A DNA stretch of 64,000 nucleotides, from positions 27,055,828 to 27,119,827 of the forward strand of contig CP137686.1 of the NCBI GenBank assembly GCA_037976565.1. The letters are read 5' to 3'. Shown one piece after another: positions 1 through 11,030 of the stretch. Numbering within the stretch: position 1 is the first letter of the stretch; each line of letters opens with the position of its first letter. The notes under the pieces were generated by a model. That model made no database searches. It was not told the DNA's origin and saw only the letters and a program-made list of their open reading frames with translations. The position numbers and the translations under genes are program-made. The stretch is from Mesocentrotus franciscanus. Taxonomy: Eukaryota; Echinodermata; Echinoidea; Camarodonta; Strongylocentrotidae.

Positions 1-160
1 AACAATTTCTATGAAACATTGGCAAAGAAAATATTCCTTAAATCGACAACTCGTAGTGGTATTCATCATTTTTAAGTTGGCTTCTTTATTTACTTATTTT
101 AAGGTTCATTTAATGTTGTATTTAGGAGTGAAAGAAAATGTAGTTGTTGTCTATTTGTAT

Positions 161-270
161 GGTGGCCCAGAAGGGACATCACGAATCTTCTTGATATCGC
201 GAATCTTTGTTGTGATTTTCACAACAAGGATTAGCGGCTTCACGATTCGCGATGTCCCTTCAGGGCTACC
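161..270. repeat. Short inverted-repeat element (MITE-like)
   Basis: The ends are imperfect inverted repeats: GGTGGCCCAGAAGGGACATC on the left and, read from the opposite strand, GGTAGCCCTGAAGGGACATC on the right, with a second internal pair around CACGAATC. At 110 bp with no coding capacity it looks like a non-autonomous DNA transposon. I see no unambiguous target-site duplication, so the superfamily is open. Confidence 0.55.
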
Positions 271-340
271 ATATTATATATTATAGCCTAACTTGATGGC
301 CTTGTTGCAATAGCTGCAATCCTATCAACCATTCGGCCAA

Positions 341-345
341 TATGT

Positions 346-374
<29 letters not shown>
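341..374. repeat. (AT)n microsatellite
   Basis: Uninterrupted AT dinucleotides. A second (AT)n tract lies at about 557-602, so the foldback hairpin between them is bracketed by AT repeats. Confidence 0.9.
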
Positions 375-380
<6 letters not shown>

Positions 381-430
381 AAGTGGGAGAATTCTCAACT
401 CTGACATGACAACGGGTGTTCCAGAAAATG

Positions 431-557
431 TAGGCGTGAAGAAAATGGTCTAGGAACGTGAGCTGTACTTTACAATTTTATTACGAGCTTTCGGCTCGTA
501 ATAAAATTGTAAAGTACAACTACGTCTCACGTTCCTAGACCATTTTCTTCACGCCTA
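431..557. repeat. Long near-perfect hairpin (foldback)
   Basis: The outer arms are a perfect 32-bp inverted repeat (TAGGCGTGAAG... against ...CTTCACGCCTA). They are followed by inner arms of about 26 bp (CTGTACTTTACAATT... against ...AATTGTAAAGTAC) and a loop of a few bases around CTTTCGG. The only asymmetry is an insertion of about 6 nt on the right arm. It contains no ORF. It is probably a young foldback or MITE; a structured RNA precursor is the alternative. Confidence 0.75.
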
Positions 558-563
558 TATATA

Positions 564-605
<42 letters not shown>

Positions 606-1046
606 TATAGAGTAATGTCGTACTACGGTTTTAATTAAAAATAACCTTGCGGCTGAGGCAGGATTTTGTACACTACATGTATTTAAAAAAGAAAACAAGA
701 AAAAAGACAAGAGAGCCACAAACGAATAAAAAGAAACAAACTGACGAATATTCAGTCTCAATCCGCCAAATCATGTATTATTTGTCTATTATTTTTGGTA
801 TTGTTTTTATCTATTTTGATATAACTTCAAGACTGTTGGCGCAGGTTAAGCTTACCCGTCTTGAACCAGACATGTTCAGGGGAATCGAGAGTATCCAATA
901 CCTGTAAGTTATACCTTATTCTTAACATTTTATTTGCTTTTAGCGCCGATTGGCACATTCGCTGACATGCAAAAAAGTGCTGGTAGGAACAAAAATTGGC
1001 ACTAAAATACTATACTATCAAAAGAATGATTCCACTTCCCAATACA

Positions 1047-1126
1047 GTCAATCCTGCTTTAGAGACCTTCTGACTATACGGACTATATTTTCTATTTCCC
1101 TCGAATAATATTTCTCATTGAATACT
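1047..1126. repeat. Remnant of the 19.27-kb MITE family
   Basis: The sequence from GTCAATCCTGCTTTAGAGAC onward matches, on the opposite strand, the right end of the TA-flanked MITE at 19268-19440. This includes the shared TTTCCCT and TTTCTCAT..GAA blocks. It is heavily diverged and one-sided, and is joined directly to the next repeat. Confidence 0.55.
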
Positions 1127-1305
1127 TGTAGCTCCTTACTCCCTCTTTATAGAAAACAATGCCTAAGCGGTGCCTGTTGTTTCCCCATGATCCTCTTTTT
1201 CTTATGTTAATTGAGAGCTGAGTTGATGAGATATATAACCACCTGTCAGTGGCCACGCTAATTCCTCTAATCCCTCCTGGCCAAACTAGAGAAGATGGGC
1301 TTTAA
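1127..1305. repeat. Dispersed repeat, partner of the 54.48-kb MITE
   Basis: About 165 bp align with 54480-54644. Shared blocks include AGAAAACAATGCCTAAGCGG, CCCCATGATCCTCTTTTT and ACCACCTGTCAGTG. The right end keeps GGGCTTTA, but the left AAGCCCC terminus is missing. The intact partner shows this is a small TIR element with TA target duplications. Confidence 0.75.
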
Positions 1306-1751
1306 AGAACGTTTATAGAAAGATTGCCTTTATTAACCACTTTTCCTGTCTCCGTTGAACAGTCTTTTTCCCCTTATTCTCAGTAACGCTTTTTATCCTA
1401 ATATTTTTACGAGGGTTTCTTCAGAAGGAAGAAGTCGCTTGATATTTCAATTAGATTGGTGTAATTGGCATTCGAATACCTATAGACATTACCTTATGCC
1501 GGTTGCATACGAGATGTCATTTCGATTGCCTTACTTCCCCTAATCAAGTGTAGGAATTTAAGTAGCCTATACGCCAGTAATTCAGCGCAATGTTTGCACT
1601 CTTCATCTACATTCGTTTGTTCGTAGTATGTCACTATCACAAGGCGCTTCAAAGACTACACCACTCGTTGAAGCAGTGCTACAGTGCGAAATAATGGACT
1701 TGCGACTAAACACGTAGGTAACAAGTTGAACCGTTTTTGTTTCATCCCCAG

Positions 1752-2895
1752 CTCGACGGATGACTACCGTCTCTGCTGTCTCTTTGACAGTACCGATAAA
1801 TGCTCACAAGCTGAGACATCCTCACTAGACTCCTGCACCAGACTCATGCCTACCAGCGTCCTGCGAATCGCCATGTGGGTGCTCGGGTTCGGCGCCCTCT
1901 TCGGCAACACCATGGTTATTTTCATCCGATGCCGCTATAATAAGCGATCGAAGACGAGAAACCATGAGCAGCTTTTTTTCATCTCAAACTTAGCCATCGC
2001 TGATTGGTTTATGGGTATTTTCATGATCATTGTAGCATCAGCCGATATCTATTACGGGGAATACTACTTCCTCAAAGCGCCGGAATGGAGAAACTCGGGT
2101 CTCTGCAGGTTCGCAGGTGTCATTGCCATTCTGTCAAGTGAGGGCTCTGTGTTCTTTTTGACGATCATCACCATCGACCGATTCCTGAGTGTCGTGTTCC
2201 CGTTCGGAAGATTTAAATTCCATTCCGAGTCGGCGCGCGTTTGTGTCGTCATCACGTGGGTCATCACAACCATCCTCAGCCTGGGGCCCGTCGTGATTGG
2301 CTCATTCGTGACTGGGTTCTACGGGCTATCCGACGTCTGCATCGGTCTGCCCCTGAGCGTGGATTCAACAGGGACGGGAACTCTTGTCTACGATTACACC
2401 CTAGCCATACCTATCTTTACGCCCAACAATGACGGAAGCCTTCACCCATCTTGGACCTATTCCATAGTACTTTTCCTGGGTATCAACCTCATCTGCTTCT
2501 TATTCATCCTCATCTGTTACGTCATCATTTTCGTCCAGGTGAGGAGATCGGCAAAACGCGTCGGGAAGGACCGCAACACGGGATCCCTGCACGACCAGGA
2601 GGTGAGGCTTGCCTTCAAGATGGCCATCATCGTCGGCACCGATTTCTTGTGCTGGATGCCAGTCATCATCATGGGGATCCTCTCCCAGGCCAGGCTGGTC
2701 GAGCTCCCCGTCTCGCTCTACGCATGGTCGGCCGTCTTCATCTTGCCCATCAACGCTACCCTGAATCCTTATCTCTTCACATTCACGGAGTTCATCGGTC
2801 AGAAGAAGAGCAAGGCTAATGTCAGTCAGAAGTCGATGAGGACAATCAGTACAATAGCTGCAAGCAGGAGAAACGACAATGACACCAGATTATAG
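1752..2895 (+). CDS. Relaxin-receptor/LGR-like GPCR, terminal 7TM exon (partial gene)
   Basis: This encodes the seven-helix domain of a rhodopsin-class receptor closest in style to RXFP/LGR receptors. Numbering from the in-frame ATG at 1684, I see the cysteine-rich hinge (residues 31-32 CC, 40 C, 51 C) and TM1 near 60-82. NLAIAD in TM2 carries the conserved Asp. C141 and C219 would form the TM3-ECL2 disulfide. DRF at 165-167 replaces DRY, FLCWMP lies in TM6 and NPYLF (361-365) in TM7. A polypyrimidine tract and CAG end at 1751, so I place the exon start at 1752, inside the longer ORF. The hinge implies upstream ectodomain exons such as LRRs, but I find none in the first 1.7 kb. They may lie outside the window, or this may be an intronless-style paralogue starting at 1684. 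The ligand cannot be told. Confidence 0.85.
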
Positions 2896-2912
2896 AACTT
2901 TTTCTTCTCACG

Positions 2913-3588
2913 GTGTTAAAACACAGTTTGATCTCGTGTTGGCTAAATAAATTCTAGTAAATGAGTTGTCCGATCGAAATCTTGAATATATAATTATGAT
3001 TAATACAAGTCTGTCAAAAAAGAAAACAACTCACACACACACACACACGCACACACACGCGCGCTCTTGCAACAAAAAATTAATATCTGGGCCCCGTCTT
3101 ACAAAGAGTTACGATTGATCCAAATCAATCGTAAGTCCTCCAATCAATCGCAAGTTTGCATTCTCCTATCTCTTATGTACATGGTTTCGATTGATATCAA
3201 TCGCAAATAAGTTACGATTGATATCAACTCTTTGTAATACGGGGCCCTGATGTTAAAACACAGTTTGATCTCGAATTGGCTAAATAAATTCCAGAAAATG
3301 AGTTGTCCGATCGAAATCCTGAATATATAATTATGATTAATACAAGTCTGTCAAAAAAGAAAACAACTCACACACACACACACACACACACGCACACACA
3401 CACGCGCTCTTGCAACAAAAAAATAATATCTGATGTTAAAACACAGTTTGATCTCGTGTTGGCTAAATAAATTCCAGAAAATGAGTTGTCCGATCGAAAT
3501 CCTGAATATATAATTATGATTAATACAAGTCTGTCAAAAAAGAAAACAACTCACACCACAACACACACACACACACACGCACACACAC
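2913..3588. repeat. Tandem triplication of the GPCR 3' flank
   Basis: Three copies of a unit of about 180 bp begin at 2915, 3252 and 3435 (GTTAAAACACAGTTTGATCT). Each contains a CTAAATAAATTC stretch (possible poly(A) signal), CCGATCGAAATC, TGATTAATACAAG, a (CA)n tract and GCTCTTGCAACAAAAAA. The first copy starts 20 bp after the GPCR stop codon, so this is the gene's 3'UTR or flank triplicated. Copy 1 is lengthened by the MITE at 3090-3246. Confidence 0.9.
3090..3246. mobile_element. 157-bp MITE with 3-bp TSD (CTG), empty sites in window
   Basis: The termini are GGCCCCGTCTTACAAAGAGT and its near-perfect inverse (...ACTCTTTGTAATACGGGGCC). Between them are several CAATCGTAA-type short inverted repeats. 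The sister units of the surrounding tandem repeat read AATATCTGATGTT without the insert, so the target trinucleotide CTG (3087-3089) was duplicated at 3247-3249. The 3-bp TSD and GGCCC terminus suit PIF/Harbinger. A second 157-bp member lies at 40257-40413. Confidence 0.9.
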
Positions 3589-4026
3589 AGGATTCGCGGT
3601 TTGAGTCCCACCGAGGAAAGTAATAATAGTAATAGTAATAATGAACGTTATTTGTATAGCGCATATCACTAACACAAAGAAAGTCCCTCTGCGCTTAGAA
3701 AAGAAGGAAATAGAGATATATAGGGCGGAATAGAAATGAACATTTATGCCTGATACATGAAAATAGTTAATTACAAACAATAATAATGATACGCAGTTCC
3801 TATATAGCTTACATGTAATAAATTGTACATTTGACCTTTGACATAACATTAATCAACATTTGCCACTCTTCACCCATTGTTAAACGGGTACCGGCAGGGA
3901 GGAATTCATTGAATGCTGTGAGCACTGATACAGTAGCCTAGAAGAGCCGGGGTATTATATTGGAGCGCCTTGAGCACCTTACGTGGTGGATAATTATGTG
4001 TGCTATATAAATATCCAATAGTATTA
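3589..4026 (+). repeat. Disrupted tRNA-derived SINE
   Basis: A B-box-like GGTTTGAGTCCCACCGAGG lies at about 3598-3616. The SINE body resumes near 3850 (CATTTGCCACTCTTCACCC, AAACGGGTACC) and ends with TTGAGCACCTTACG...GCTATATAAAT. The 230 bp in between is unrelated AT-rich DNA with its own SINE-tail-like fragment, so the copy is interrupted. The 54.83-kb copy is the intact reference. Confidence 0.65.
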
Positions 4027-4095
4027 TCCCCTCGCCGACGAAGTCGGAGGGGATAAAGTAACACCGCCGTCCGTCCGTCCGTCCGTCCGTACTTC
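4027..4095 (+). repeat. Hairpin followed by (CCGT)n
   Basis: CCCCTCGCCGACG and AAGTCGGAGGGG form a short hairpin, followed within 25 bp by a pure CCGT tetranucleotide array. A similar arrangement occurs at 28682-28738. Confidence 0.6.
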
Positions 4096-4097
4096 CG

Positions 4098-4585
4098 TAA
4101 CAAATCTGGTTTCCGTTCGATAACTTTAGTAATGTTTGATGGATTTTAATGAAATTTGATATGATGGTACATGGTATCAAACCACAGCCTTAGTTCGATT
4201 TCGGAGTTTGTAGGTCAAAGGTCATAGCTCATTAAATATGCGAATCTGGTTCTGTTCGATAACTTTAGTACTGTTTGACGGATTTTAATGAAATTTGATA
4301 TGAAGGTACATAGTATCAAAACCGGCACAGCCTAAATTCAATTTCGGAGTATGAAGGTCAAAGGTCATAGCTCATTAGATATGCGAATCTGGTTCCGTTC
4401 GATAACTTTAGTAATGTTTGACAGATTTTAATGAAATTTGATATGAAGGTACATGGTATCAAAACACAGCCTTAGTTCGATTTCAGAGTATGTAGGTCAA
4501 AGGTCATAGTTCATTAAATATGCGAATCTGGTTTCCGTTCAATAAATTTAGTAATGTTTGACAGACCTTAATGAAATTTGATATA
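4098..4585. repeat. Tandem repeat, about 141-bp unit, ~3.4 copies
   Basis: The block GTTCGATAACTTTAGTAATG recurs at 4115, 4254, 4398 and 4538. Each copy continues with GATTTTAATGAAATTTGATA, GGTACATxGTATCAAA and AGGTCAAAGGTCATAG. Copies differ by scattered substitutions. No long ORF runs through it. Confidence 0.9.
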
Positions 4586-4789
4586 TATGAATATATCAAA
4601 TCATCCCATTTTTATGATGTTAGTCTCCTTCCCAGACGTTTATACTTTCCAGTTATTCAGCCCAGGTATATGCAATGTTTACGTCTCTCCCATGGATATA
4701 GAATTGTTTACATGTCTATAACTTCTCTCTTTCTCTATAATATAGTAAATATTCAATTCTATTTATGCTGGAAATATTAAATGCATCGT

Positions 4790-5020
4790 TCTCCATTGCA
4801 TCTCTTTCTCTTGCTCTCTCTCTCCCCTCTCTTGTTCTGCCCCCTATCCTTCTCTTGCTCTGTCTTTGCATCTCTATCTCTACTCTTTCACTCTCTTCCT
4901 ATCTCTGTCTCCCTCTCTTGCTCTGTCTCCCTCTGTCTCTGCCTCTCATTGTATACTGTCTCACCCTCTCCCTTTCCCGCCTCTTGTTCTCGTTCTCCCT
5001 CCGATATCTCTTGTAATTTT
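4790..5020. repeat. (CT)-rich low-complexity tract
   Basis: Degenerate CTCT/TCTC pyrimidine run. The leucine/serine-rich ORFs it creates on the + strand are artefacts of the dinucleotide repeat. Confidence 0.85.
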
Positions 5021-5204
5021 CTTTAATTTCCTCTAGCTCTTCATTTTGCCCTTTGTATTCTTATTTCACCTCTATCATGTTTCCTTATACTATCCTCCCT
5101 CCTTCCAAGTGTATGCATTCTGATTCCTCTTTCATCCCTCGGTCCAGCTCATGTATTTTTACATGACTATAACCCGTCTCCCTCTCTCCTTCCCTATATC
5201 TATA

Positions 5205-5775
5205 TTTTCATTAAATTTCATTATGATCATGATTTTGATCATAATCATTTCTTAATATTTTGTTCATCAGTTAAGTTATCACTTCAGTTCAGGTCACAGT
5301 TCAATCTATCAGTTCATCAGTTCATTCATCAGTTCACCAGTTTAGCTCATCAATTCAGTTCATTTCACATCAGTTCAATCTGTCAGTTCATCAGTTCATC
5401 AGTACTTCATTCATCAATTCATATCTTAATACATCATTTTACATTTGAATTGATGAGCTAAACTGATGAACTGATGAACTGATGAACTGATAGATTGAAC
5501 TGTGACCTAAACTGAAGTGATAACTTAACTGTTGAACAAAATATAGAGAAATGATTATGATCAAAATCATGATCATAATGAAATTTTTCATTAAATTTCA
5601 TTATGATCATGATTTTTATCATAATATTTCATTATGATCATGATTTTGATCATAATCATTTCTCAATATTTTGTTCATCAGTTAATCTATCAGTTCAATC
5701 TATCAGTTCATCAGTACTTCATTCATCAATTCATATCGGCTTAATACATCATTTTACATTAACATCATTATATTG
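5205..5775. repeat. Large foldback repeat with CATCAGTT units
   Basis: The left arm (about 5208-5370: ATTATGATCATGATTTTGAT, AGTTAAGTTATCACTTCAGT, repeated CATCAGTT) reappears inverted at about 5445-5595 (TGATGAACTGATGAACTGAT, AACTGAAGTGATAACTTAAC). A third partial copy in the original orientation follows to about 5770. No coding capacity. It resembles a foldback transposon or a palindrome made by inverted duplication. Confidence 0.85.
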
Positions 5776-5839
5776 GATCATTGAATTGAAGATGAGCATG
5801 ATCATAAGAATTGAAGACAGACCACCTAATTTGTCCTCA

Positions 5840-7120
5840 TGACAAATTAAATTTCTAGTTATTATTATTATTTCCCAGTGGTGTAGAGATTACTCGAATA
5901 TGTACTTGATAACTCCAGTTGATATTAGACCACTGAGACCACTTTGTCAGTAGAAGAATAAGGTGTATAACTTGATGCACTCTTTTAGTCAAACAATGGA
6001 GGAAATCCACTCTTTCAGAAACCACATTAAGGATCACTTTGTTTTTAGTTGAAAAAGTCAATAAGCCAATTTTGTAATGTAACCAAATGTATGCATATGC
6101 CTTTATGAAGCACCTCGATACGAATTGAATCGAGGCACTTGCTCATAAAGTTGGTTACATTATGAAAATGGCATATTCAAATTATTGTGAAATCCATTCC
6201 AAATTAGTGGTTTGAATTACATTTATGAGGGTGGATTCTACTACTTTTGAGCGTGGATTTCTACCTTAAAACAAAATGATGCCTTATACGACTCCTCAGT
6301 GGATTTCTGCTTACATTTAGAAAATACATGTATATTAATTATAGGTCTTGATATTTCAATGAACAAAGGTATTTTATATGGTATTTTTGTTTAAAAAGAA
6401 CAGTTGCACCGGAGCATTGCAATACAAGATTTTATAGGAATGTTCATTCGCTACATTATGCTTTTAGATTTGTGATAATGGTACTCATTACATGCCTTCG
6501 AATGTTCAAAATCAATATTGTATAGGTCTATTTCAAGAAATGTCAAAACATTGCAATATCTTACTGTGATGAGTTTCTAATTATTGACACTAGTCAAATC
6601 ACTTTTTGTCAATTTTTCATGTTTTTGAATAGGTGTTATGATTTTATGTGTTTATATGTTCTCATTAATTTCTTCATTATCGTTCGGTGGTATTAACTGT
6701 ATTTTTAAAGTAGTGTTATTGACAAATTTCTTGTAGTGCTCAATGTGTATATAATACTTTATCTCTATCGTCCGTTTTCTTAATGACAATTTATCAAAAA
6801 GACGTTAATTTGATTACCTTTTTTTAAAACTGAGGCACACATTATTATTGGAACTCAAGCTTTCACATGATTTTAGCATCAGCTGACGGTATAACAACTT
6901 TTAACAAATCTTTTTCTAAATTCTAATGATGGAACAGACATATTTTCCTGAATTCACACGTCACATACCGTATTCTAAAAATGCCATCCGGTGAAAATAA
7001 TGTCTGCTCCATAATAAAGAAGTAAATATTGCGCAATAGTACATTTTAGTATGTTTCCTTAGAGCAATCCCACTATAATAAATAAAAGTTTCTCCATGTG
7101 ATTGGCGTTCACAATGTTCA
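5840..7120. other. AT-rich stretch, nothing recognised
   Basis: I found no exon-like segment with splice signals, no RNA gene and no convincing repeat. Only short chance ORFs occur on both strands. Confidence 0.5.
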
Positions 7121-7129
7121 AAAGCTCTT

Positions 7130-7590
7130 AGCATTATTCGACAGATTTTCTCCAGTGTTTTTTTTTCTGATTTTTCACCTGAGGCAAACTTATAATTGTG
7201 TGAAGTTTAATCCTTATTAAAGATAAAGTTGATTTCTGGGAAAGGTGAAAGATAATTTATAAGCTTTTGTATTATTATTATATGCTGGTGTGGAAGATAT
7301 TAGAAAATTTCCCCTGAAAAAGACATAGCTGAAGTATTTGTTGGGATAAAACGTTCCTGCCACATGTAGTCCCATATAGTCATTTTTAGTACAGTTCGTG
7401 TGACCTTGGTGACCTTCAGTGGGACTGGGTCAATTTTTTTAATCATTTTGATGATTCCAAAACCTCTCAGTATACACCAATACTTATCTGCTACACAATC
7501 GGCCTTTTCCAATCATTTCCGGACAGTTTCGTTCACAATGCAATCGCATTATCAGAGCTCCACTTCATTTAAAAAAATTGTTTTGTGCAA
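7130..7590. repeat. Diverged dispersed repeat (partners at 36.6 and 34.4 kb)
   Basis: It aligns over about 400 bp with 36585-37100. Shared landmarks in the same order are TTCTGGGAA, GTCCCATATA, TGATTCCA.AACCT, CACCAATACTTAT and ACAATGCAATCGCA. The identity looks old (my estimate by eye is about 70%). The family cannot be named from these copies. Confidence 0.7.
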
Positions 7591-7965
7591 ATTTCTTTTC
7601 CCCTGCTTTCTAGAATACAAGTACATCACTCCGGATTATATATCATGTATAATTATAATTACATGGAGCATCAAAATACTCTTTCAAACATCTTTAGAGA
7701 ATGGAAGATATTTGAACACAACAATATTCATCTTCATTAACATTTTATGAGAAAGATATAACAAAATGGATCAACTTAGAGTTTGTATGGATTCATTTCA
7801 AGCCAACGAATTCGTTCCACATCACAATCAGCAACAAAACTACGACTCACGATGATTGCCGAAATTTTGTTACAAAATGATTTTTAACTGAATCCATTTT
7901 GATACAAAATTTGAACCGAATTCATTTTGTTACAAAATGATTTTGTACCGAATTCATTTTTTTGT

Positions 7966-8160
7966 ACCGAAAAAACCAGGGTAACACTTGGCGCCTTGGG
8001 ACGCCAAGTGTTAACCTGTTTTTTCGGTATATAATCACCTCATTTTGTCACAGAATACACTCAAAACTGTCTTTTGTAACAAAATTATATTAAACAATTT
8101 ATTTTGTAACAAAATGACTTTGTGCCGAATTCATTCTGTAATACAAAATGTCTTTATGTG
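7966..8160. repeat. Head-to-head MITE ends
   Basis: One element end (...CGAAAAAACCAGGGTAACAC then TTGGCGCC) is followed after a few bases by the inverse end (CGCCAAGTGTTAACC...TTTTTTCGGTA). The right-hand piece then continues with the same TTTTGTCACAGAAT and TTTTGTAACAAAAT blocks as the complete element at 8265-8601. Confidence 0.75.
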
Positions 8161-8264
8161 GACGGAATCAATTTCGTACGCATACTCATTTTCATGCTGT
8201 TCACGGAATTATAGTCCTTGCATTTATGTTTGTGTCCGCGGATCGATATGGGTGCAGAGGAGTA

Positions 8265-8601
8265 TGGGGCGCCAAGTGTTTCCGTAGTTTTTCGGTATAA
8301 AATCACTTCATTTTGTCACAGAATTCACTAAAAACTGTCTTTTGTTACAAACAAAAATAAAAACAATTATTTTGTAACAAAATAACTTTGGTTAATGATG
8401 ATTTGTACTGAATTCATTTTGTTACAAAATGATTTGTACCGAATTCGTTTTTTTACAAAATTTGATGAATTCGGTACAAATCATTTTGTAACAAAATAAA
8501 TTGTTTGACATAATTTTGTTACAAAAGACAGTTTTGAGTGAATTCTGTGACAAAATGAGGTAATTTTATACCGAAAAACTACGGTAACACTTGGCGCCCC
8601 A
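8265..8601. mobile_element. 337-bp palindromic MITE, TA target duplication
   Basis: Both ends read TGGGGCGCCAAGTGTT.CCG on opposite strands, and inverted identity runs inward for more than 120 bp (TTTTTCGGTATAAAAT, CATTTTGTCACAGAATTCAC). It is flanked by TA at 8263-8264 and 8602-8603. A TA target suits Tc1/mariner or a CACTA-like origin. It contains repeated TTTTGTTACAAAATGA palindromes and no transposase. Confidence 0.85.
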
Positions 8602-9009
8602 TAGAGCAGTATATGGTCTCTGCTTGCAGACTGCATTCTCACTGCACATATATTACATACATCAATTTTGATTTCATGGATGTAATGTTCTTTGTTCATA
8701 TTTTCATCATCTCATTGACAGTTGCAACTCTTAAATGTCAGTTTTTACGTCAGGCAAAGGCAAAAAATCAGTTTTTATTTGTACATGCTTTTTCTGAATA
8801 TGTTTATTAAAAATTAATTATATCAATATCATGTTTGTGTAATATCATCATGATTGCATGTGCTATTTTTAAATTGTATAAGAAATTAATAGTAATAAAA
8901 TCATGAAGATTTAATCTTTTCACCGGCACCAAACCTAGTTTGACTGTACATTTCTTACAACTTTTTGGCGAAAGTGGGACACAAGTGAGGCCTTTTGTCA
9001 GAGCGTTTT

Positions 9010-9290
9010 TTTCATGTGGTAAGAGACGTTTTGTCTGATAGAGAAATTCCAACGACAAAGTGAATTCTGAAAGGACTGTTCCCACTGTGGATATTCATTT
9101 GTACCTTGAGCCTGTGCTCATAGGAAATTCTTGACTCGCACTCATGAAAGTGGAACTACTTCTCATCTGCGCGGATTTCCATATCATATAAATCATCTGA
9201 CTTTCCCGTTGTCTACAGAGAAACCTTAGAACACAGTGAACACTGGAAGGACTGGTTCCCATTGTGGATATTAATAGATACCTTATCGAT
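9010..9290. repeat. Two-copy tandem duplication
   Basis: GAAAGGACTGTTCCCACTG followed by TGGATATTCATTTGTACCTT (to about 9105) is repeated as GGAAGGACTGGTTCCCATTG and TGGATATTAATAGATACCTT (to about 9283), about 180 bp apart. Confidence 0.65.
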
Positions 9291-9409
9291 TCTGCATCCA
9301 CCTCTCTCTTCTTCATTTCTTTTAATGCTCTTCCTTATCCCCTCTCTCTCTCTCTCTCACCTCATTTATTCATCTGTAACCTCCTTTTCCCATTGTGCAA
9401 ATGTTTTGT

Positions 9410-9770
9410 TGTTGTTTTTTTTTGCTTTTTCACGTCCTACATCTGTGTAGTTTAAATTTTATTGGTATTTAAATGGAGTCCTGGCAAAAAATAAATTTTA
9501 AAAAAAAATTAAAAAAGATTCGCTCGAAAAAAAATTAGTGTTTCTTCTCTCCCCCCGCTTATTTTATTTGCTTGTTCACGTCCTACATCTGTGTAGTTTA
9601 AATTTTCTTGAAGAATTTCAAGCAGGTGCGGATCCACGGGGGGTGAGCGGACGGACCCGTCCCCCCTCCCTGGCAAAAAAAAAATTTTAAATTATTTTTA
9701 AAAAAAGATTCGCTCGAAAAAAAATGAGTGTTTCTTCTCTCCCCCCGCTTATTCACTGGCTGGCCAATTC
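9410..9770. repeat. Tandem duplication with poly(A) blocks
   Basis: CACGTCCTACATCTGTGTAG, CCTGGCAAAAAA, AGATTCGCTCGAAAAAAAAT and GTGTTTCTTCTCTCCCCCCG all appear twice, about 160-205 bp apart. No coding potential. Confidence 0.8.
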
Positions 9771-10099
9771 GCCGCTAAATATTTTCATGAATTGGGCCCC
9801 CCCCCCTATTGGCGCCCGCTGGATCTGCTCCTGATTTGTAAACGCGTACACCACCTATAGTGAGTAAAACTTTTAGCAGTGAAGAATTTCCTTTGTGTTA
9901 TGATAAGACATTTTATTGTGCACAAAAACATATGACTGAAATTACTGCATTTGATCATCAAAACAAAATTTGTTATAAAATTACTTTTTATCATACCGAT
10001 GATAGCTCGGTTATGAGTTATGAGTGTTTGAAATTTGAGATCACTATAGCTATGCGAATCTCATATCGGCAATTTTGTCAGTGGATCGTCAGGTAGTGA

Positions 10100-10980
10100 C
10101 GGATTACTCTCCCGTTTGTCGTGTAGAAAATATCACTTATTTCTGTTTTTCTCCCAAGTGCCTTCACCCTCGGAGCACTACTCAAAAATATATCATGAAG
10201 AGTACGTTATTACAGGTCCTCAAAAAGAAAAGACCATCAAGAGTACGTCATACAGTTATGAAAAGTTGAAATTTTAGTCCTTTTGTGTATTAGAGCAAAT
10301 GGGAAAGTTGTCCACCTTCTTCCACCACTACATCACATAGACATTATCAATTCAGCAAATTTGAAGGGCTCATACCTATAGTGATTGCAACTTTCAATAA
10401 TTCGTAACTTTCTATTTAAAAAATCTGATGTCATTCAACTTTCCTTGATTTTCTGCTTTATTCCAAACAATGTTTTTCGCTGTCATTGACTATTATGTGT
10501 CGCGCGGGTGTATTTCTTTATGCAACGACACGGCTAATTATATCTGGAAGGAAAACGTGCGACCCACAATTTATTTTTTAATCGTTGGTCTCTAAATTAG
10601 AGCATTCTTTTCTCTTTTTTTTTGGGGGGGGGATCCCCGCGTGAAGGAGGCCTCAGCTAGCTCTCCTTCTCTCCTCCCCCTCTCTCTAACTCTTTAACAC
10701 TCTCACAGTATTTATTGTCTTAACATGCTCAAAATTACGTAGATCTACATCTATTCGTTTGCTAAATTAACTAAACTCCGTAGATTTGCTTGTTCCTAAA
10801 TGGGTGTATCATAATCTCACCTTGAAATTGAAATTATACCTTTTAATATATGCCACGTTTTATTTTCACATTCGAGACTATCTAATCTTTATCACCCATA
10901 AAAAAATCCTAACAGAAGAGGCGTAAATATTCACTCCTGAATGATATAAGCGCCTATAAACCAAAACAACAACAACCCAT
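10100..10980. other. Intergenic, nothing recognised
   Basis: AT-rich with one G-run (about 10620-10633) and a short CT tract. No exon, RNA gene or clear repeat seen. Confidence 0.45.
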
Positions 10981-10984
10981 AACT

Positions 10985-11030
10985 AGGCGTTGTGGCGTGC
11001 GCCTGTAATCCAGCTAAAAGTGGAAGTAAT
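10985..11030 (+). repeat. SINE head with 7SL/Alu-like wording, split by the Harbinger element
   Basis: GCGTTGTGGCGTGCGCCTGT then AATCCAGCT resembles the start of 7SL-derived Alu sequence. The transposon begins immediately after. On its other side (14368-14505) the sequence resumes with CAGCCGAGGACGCAGGTTCG, AAACTGAG and a TTTCGGATGGTGACGTTAAA tail domain. I infer one SINE interrupted by the transposon. The 7SL resemblance is from memory and needs alignment. Confidence 0.45.

Noticed and set aside
1684..1751. Using the ATG at 1684 as the GPCR start
   Set aside because: A polypyrimidine tract and CAG end at 1751 just before the conserved hinge cysteines, so the first 22 codons are more likely intron; not excluded if this paralogue is single-exon.
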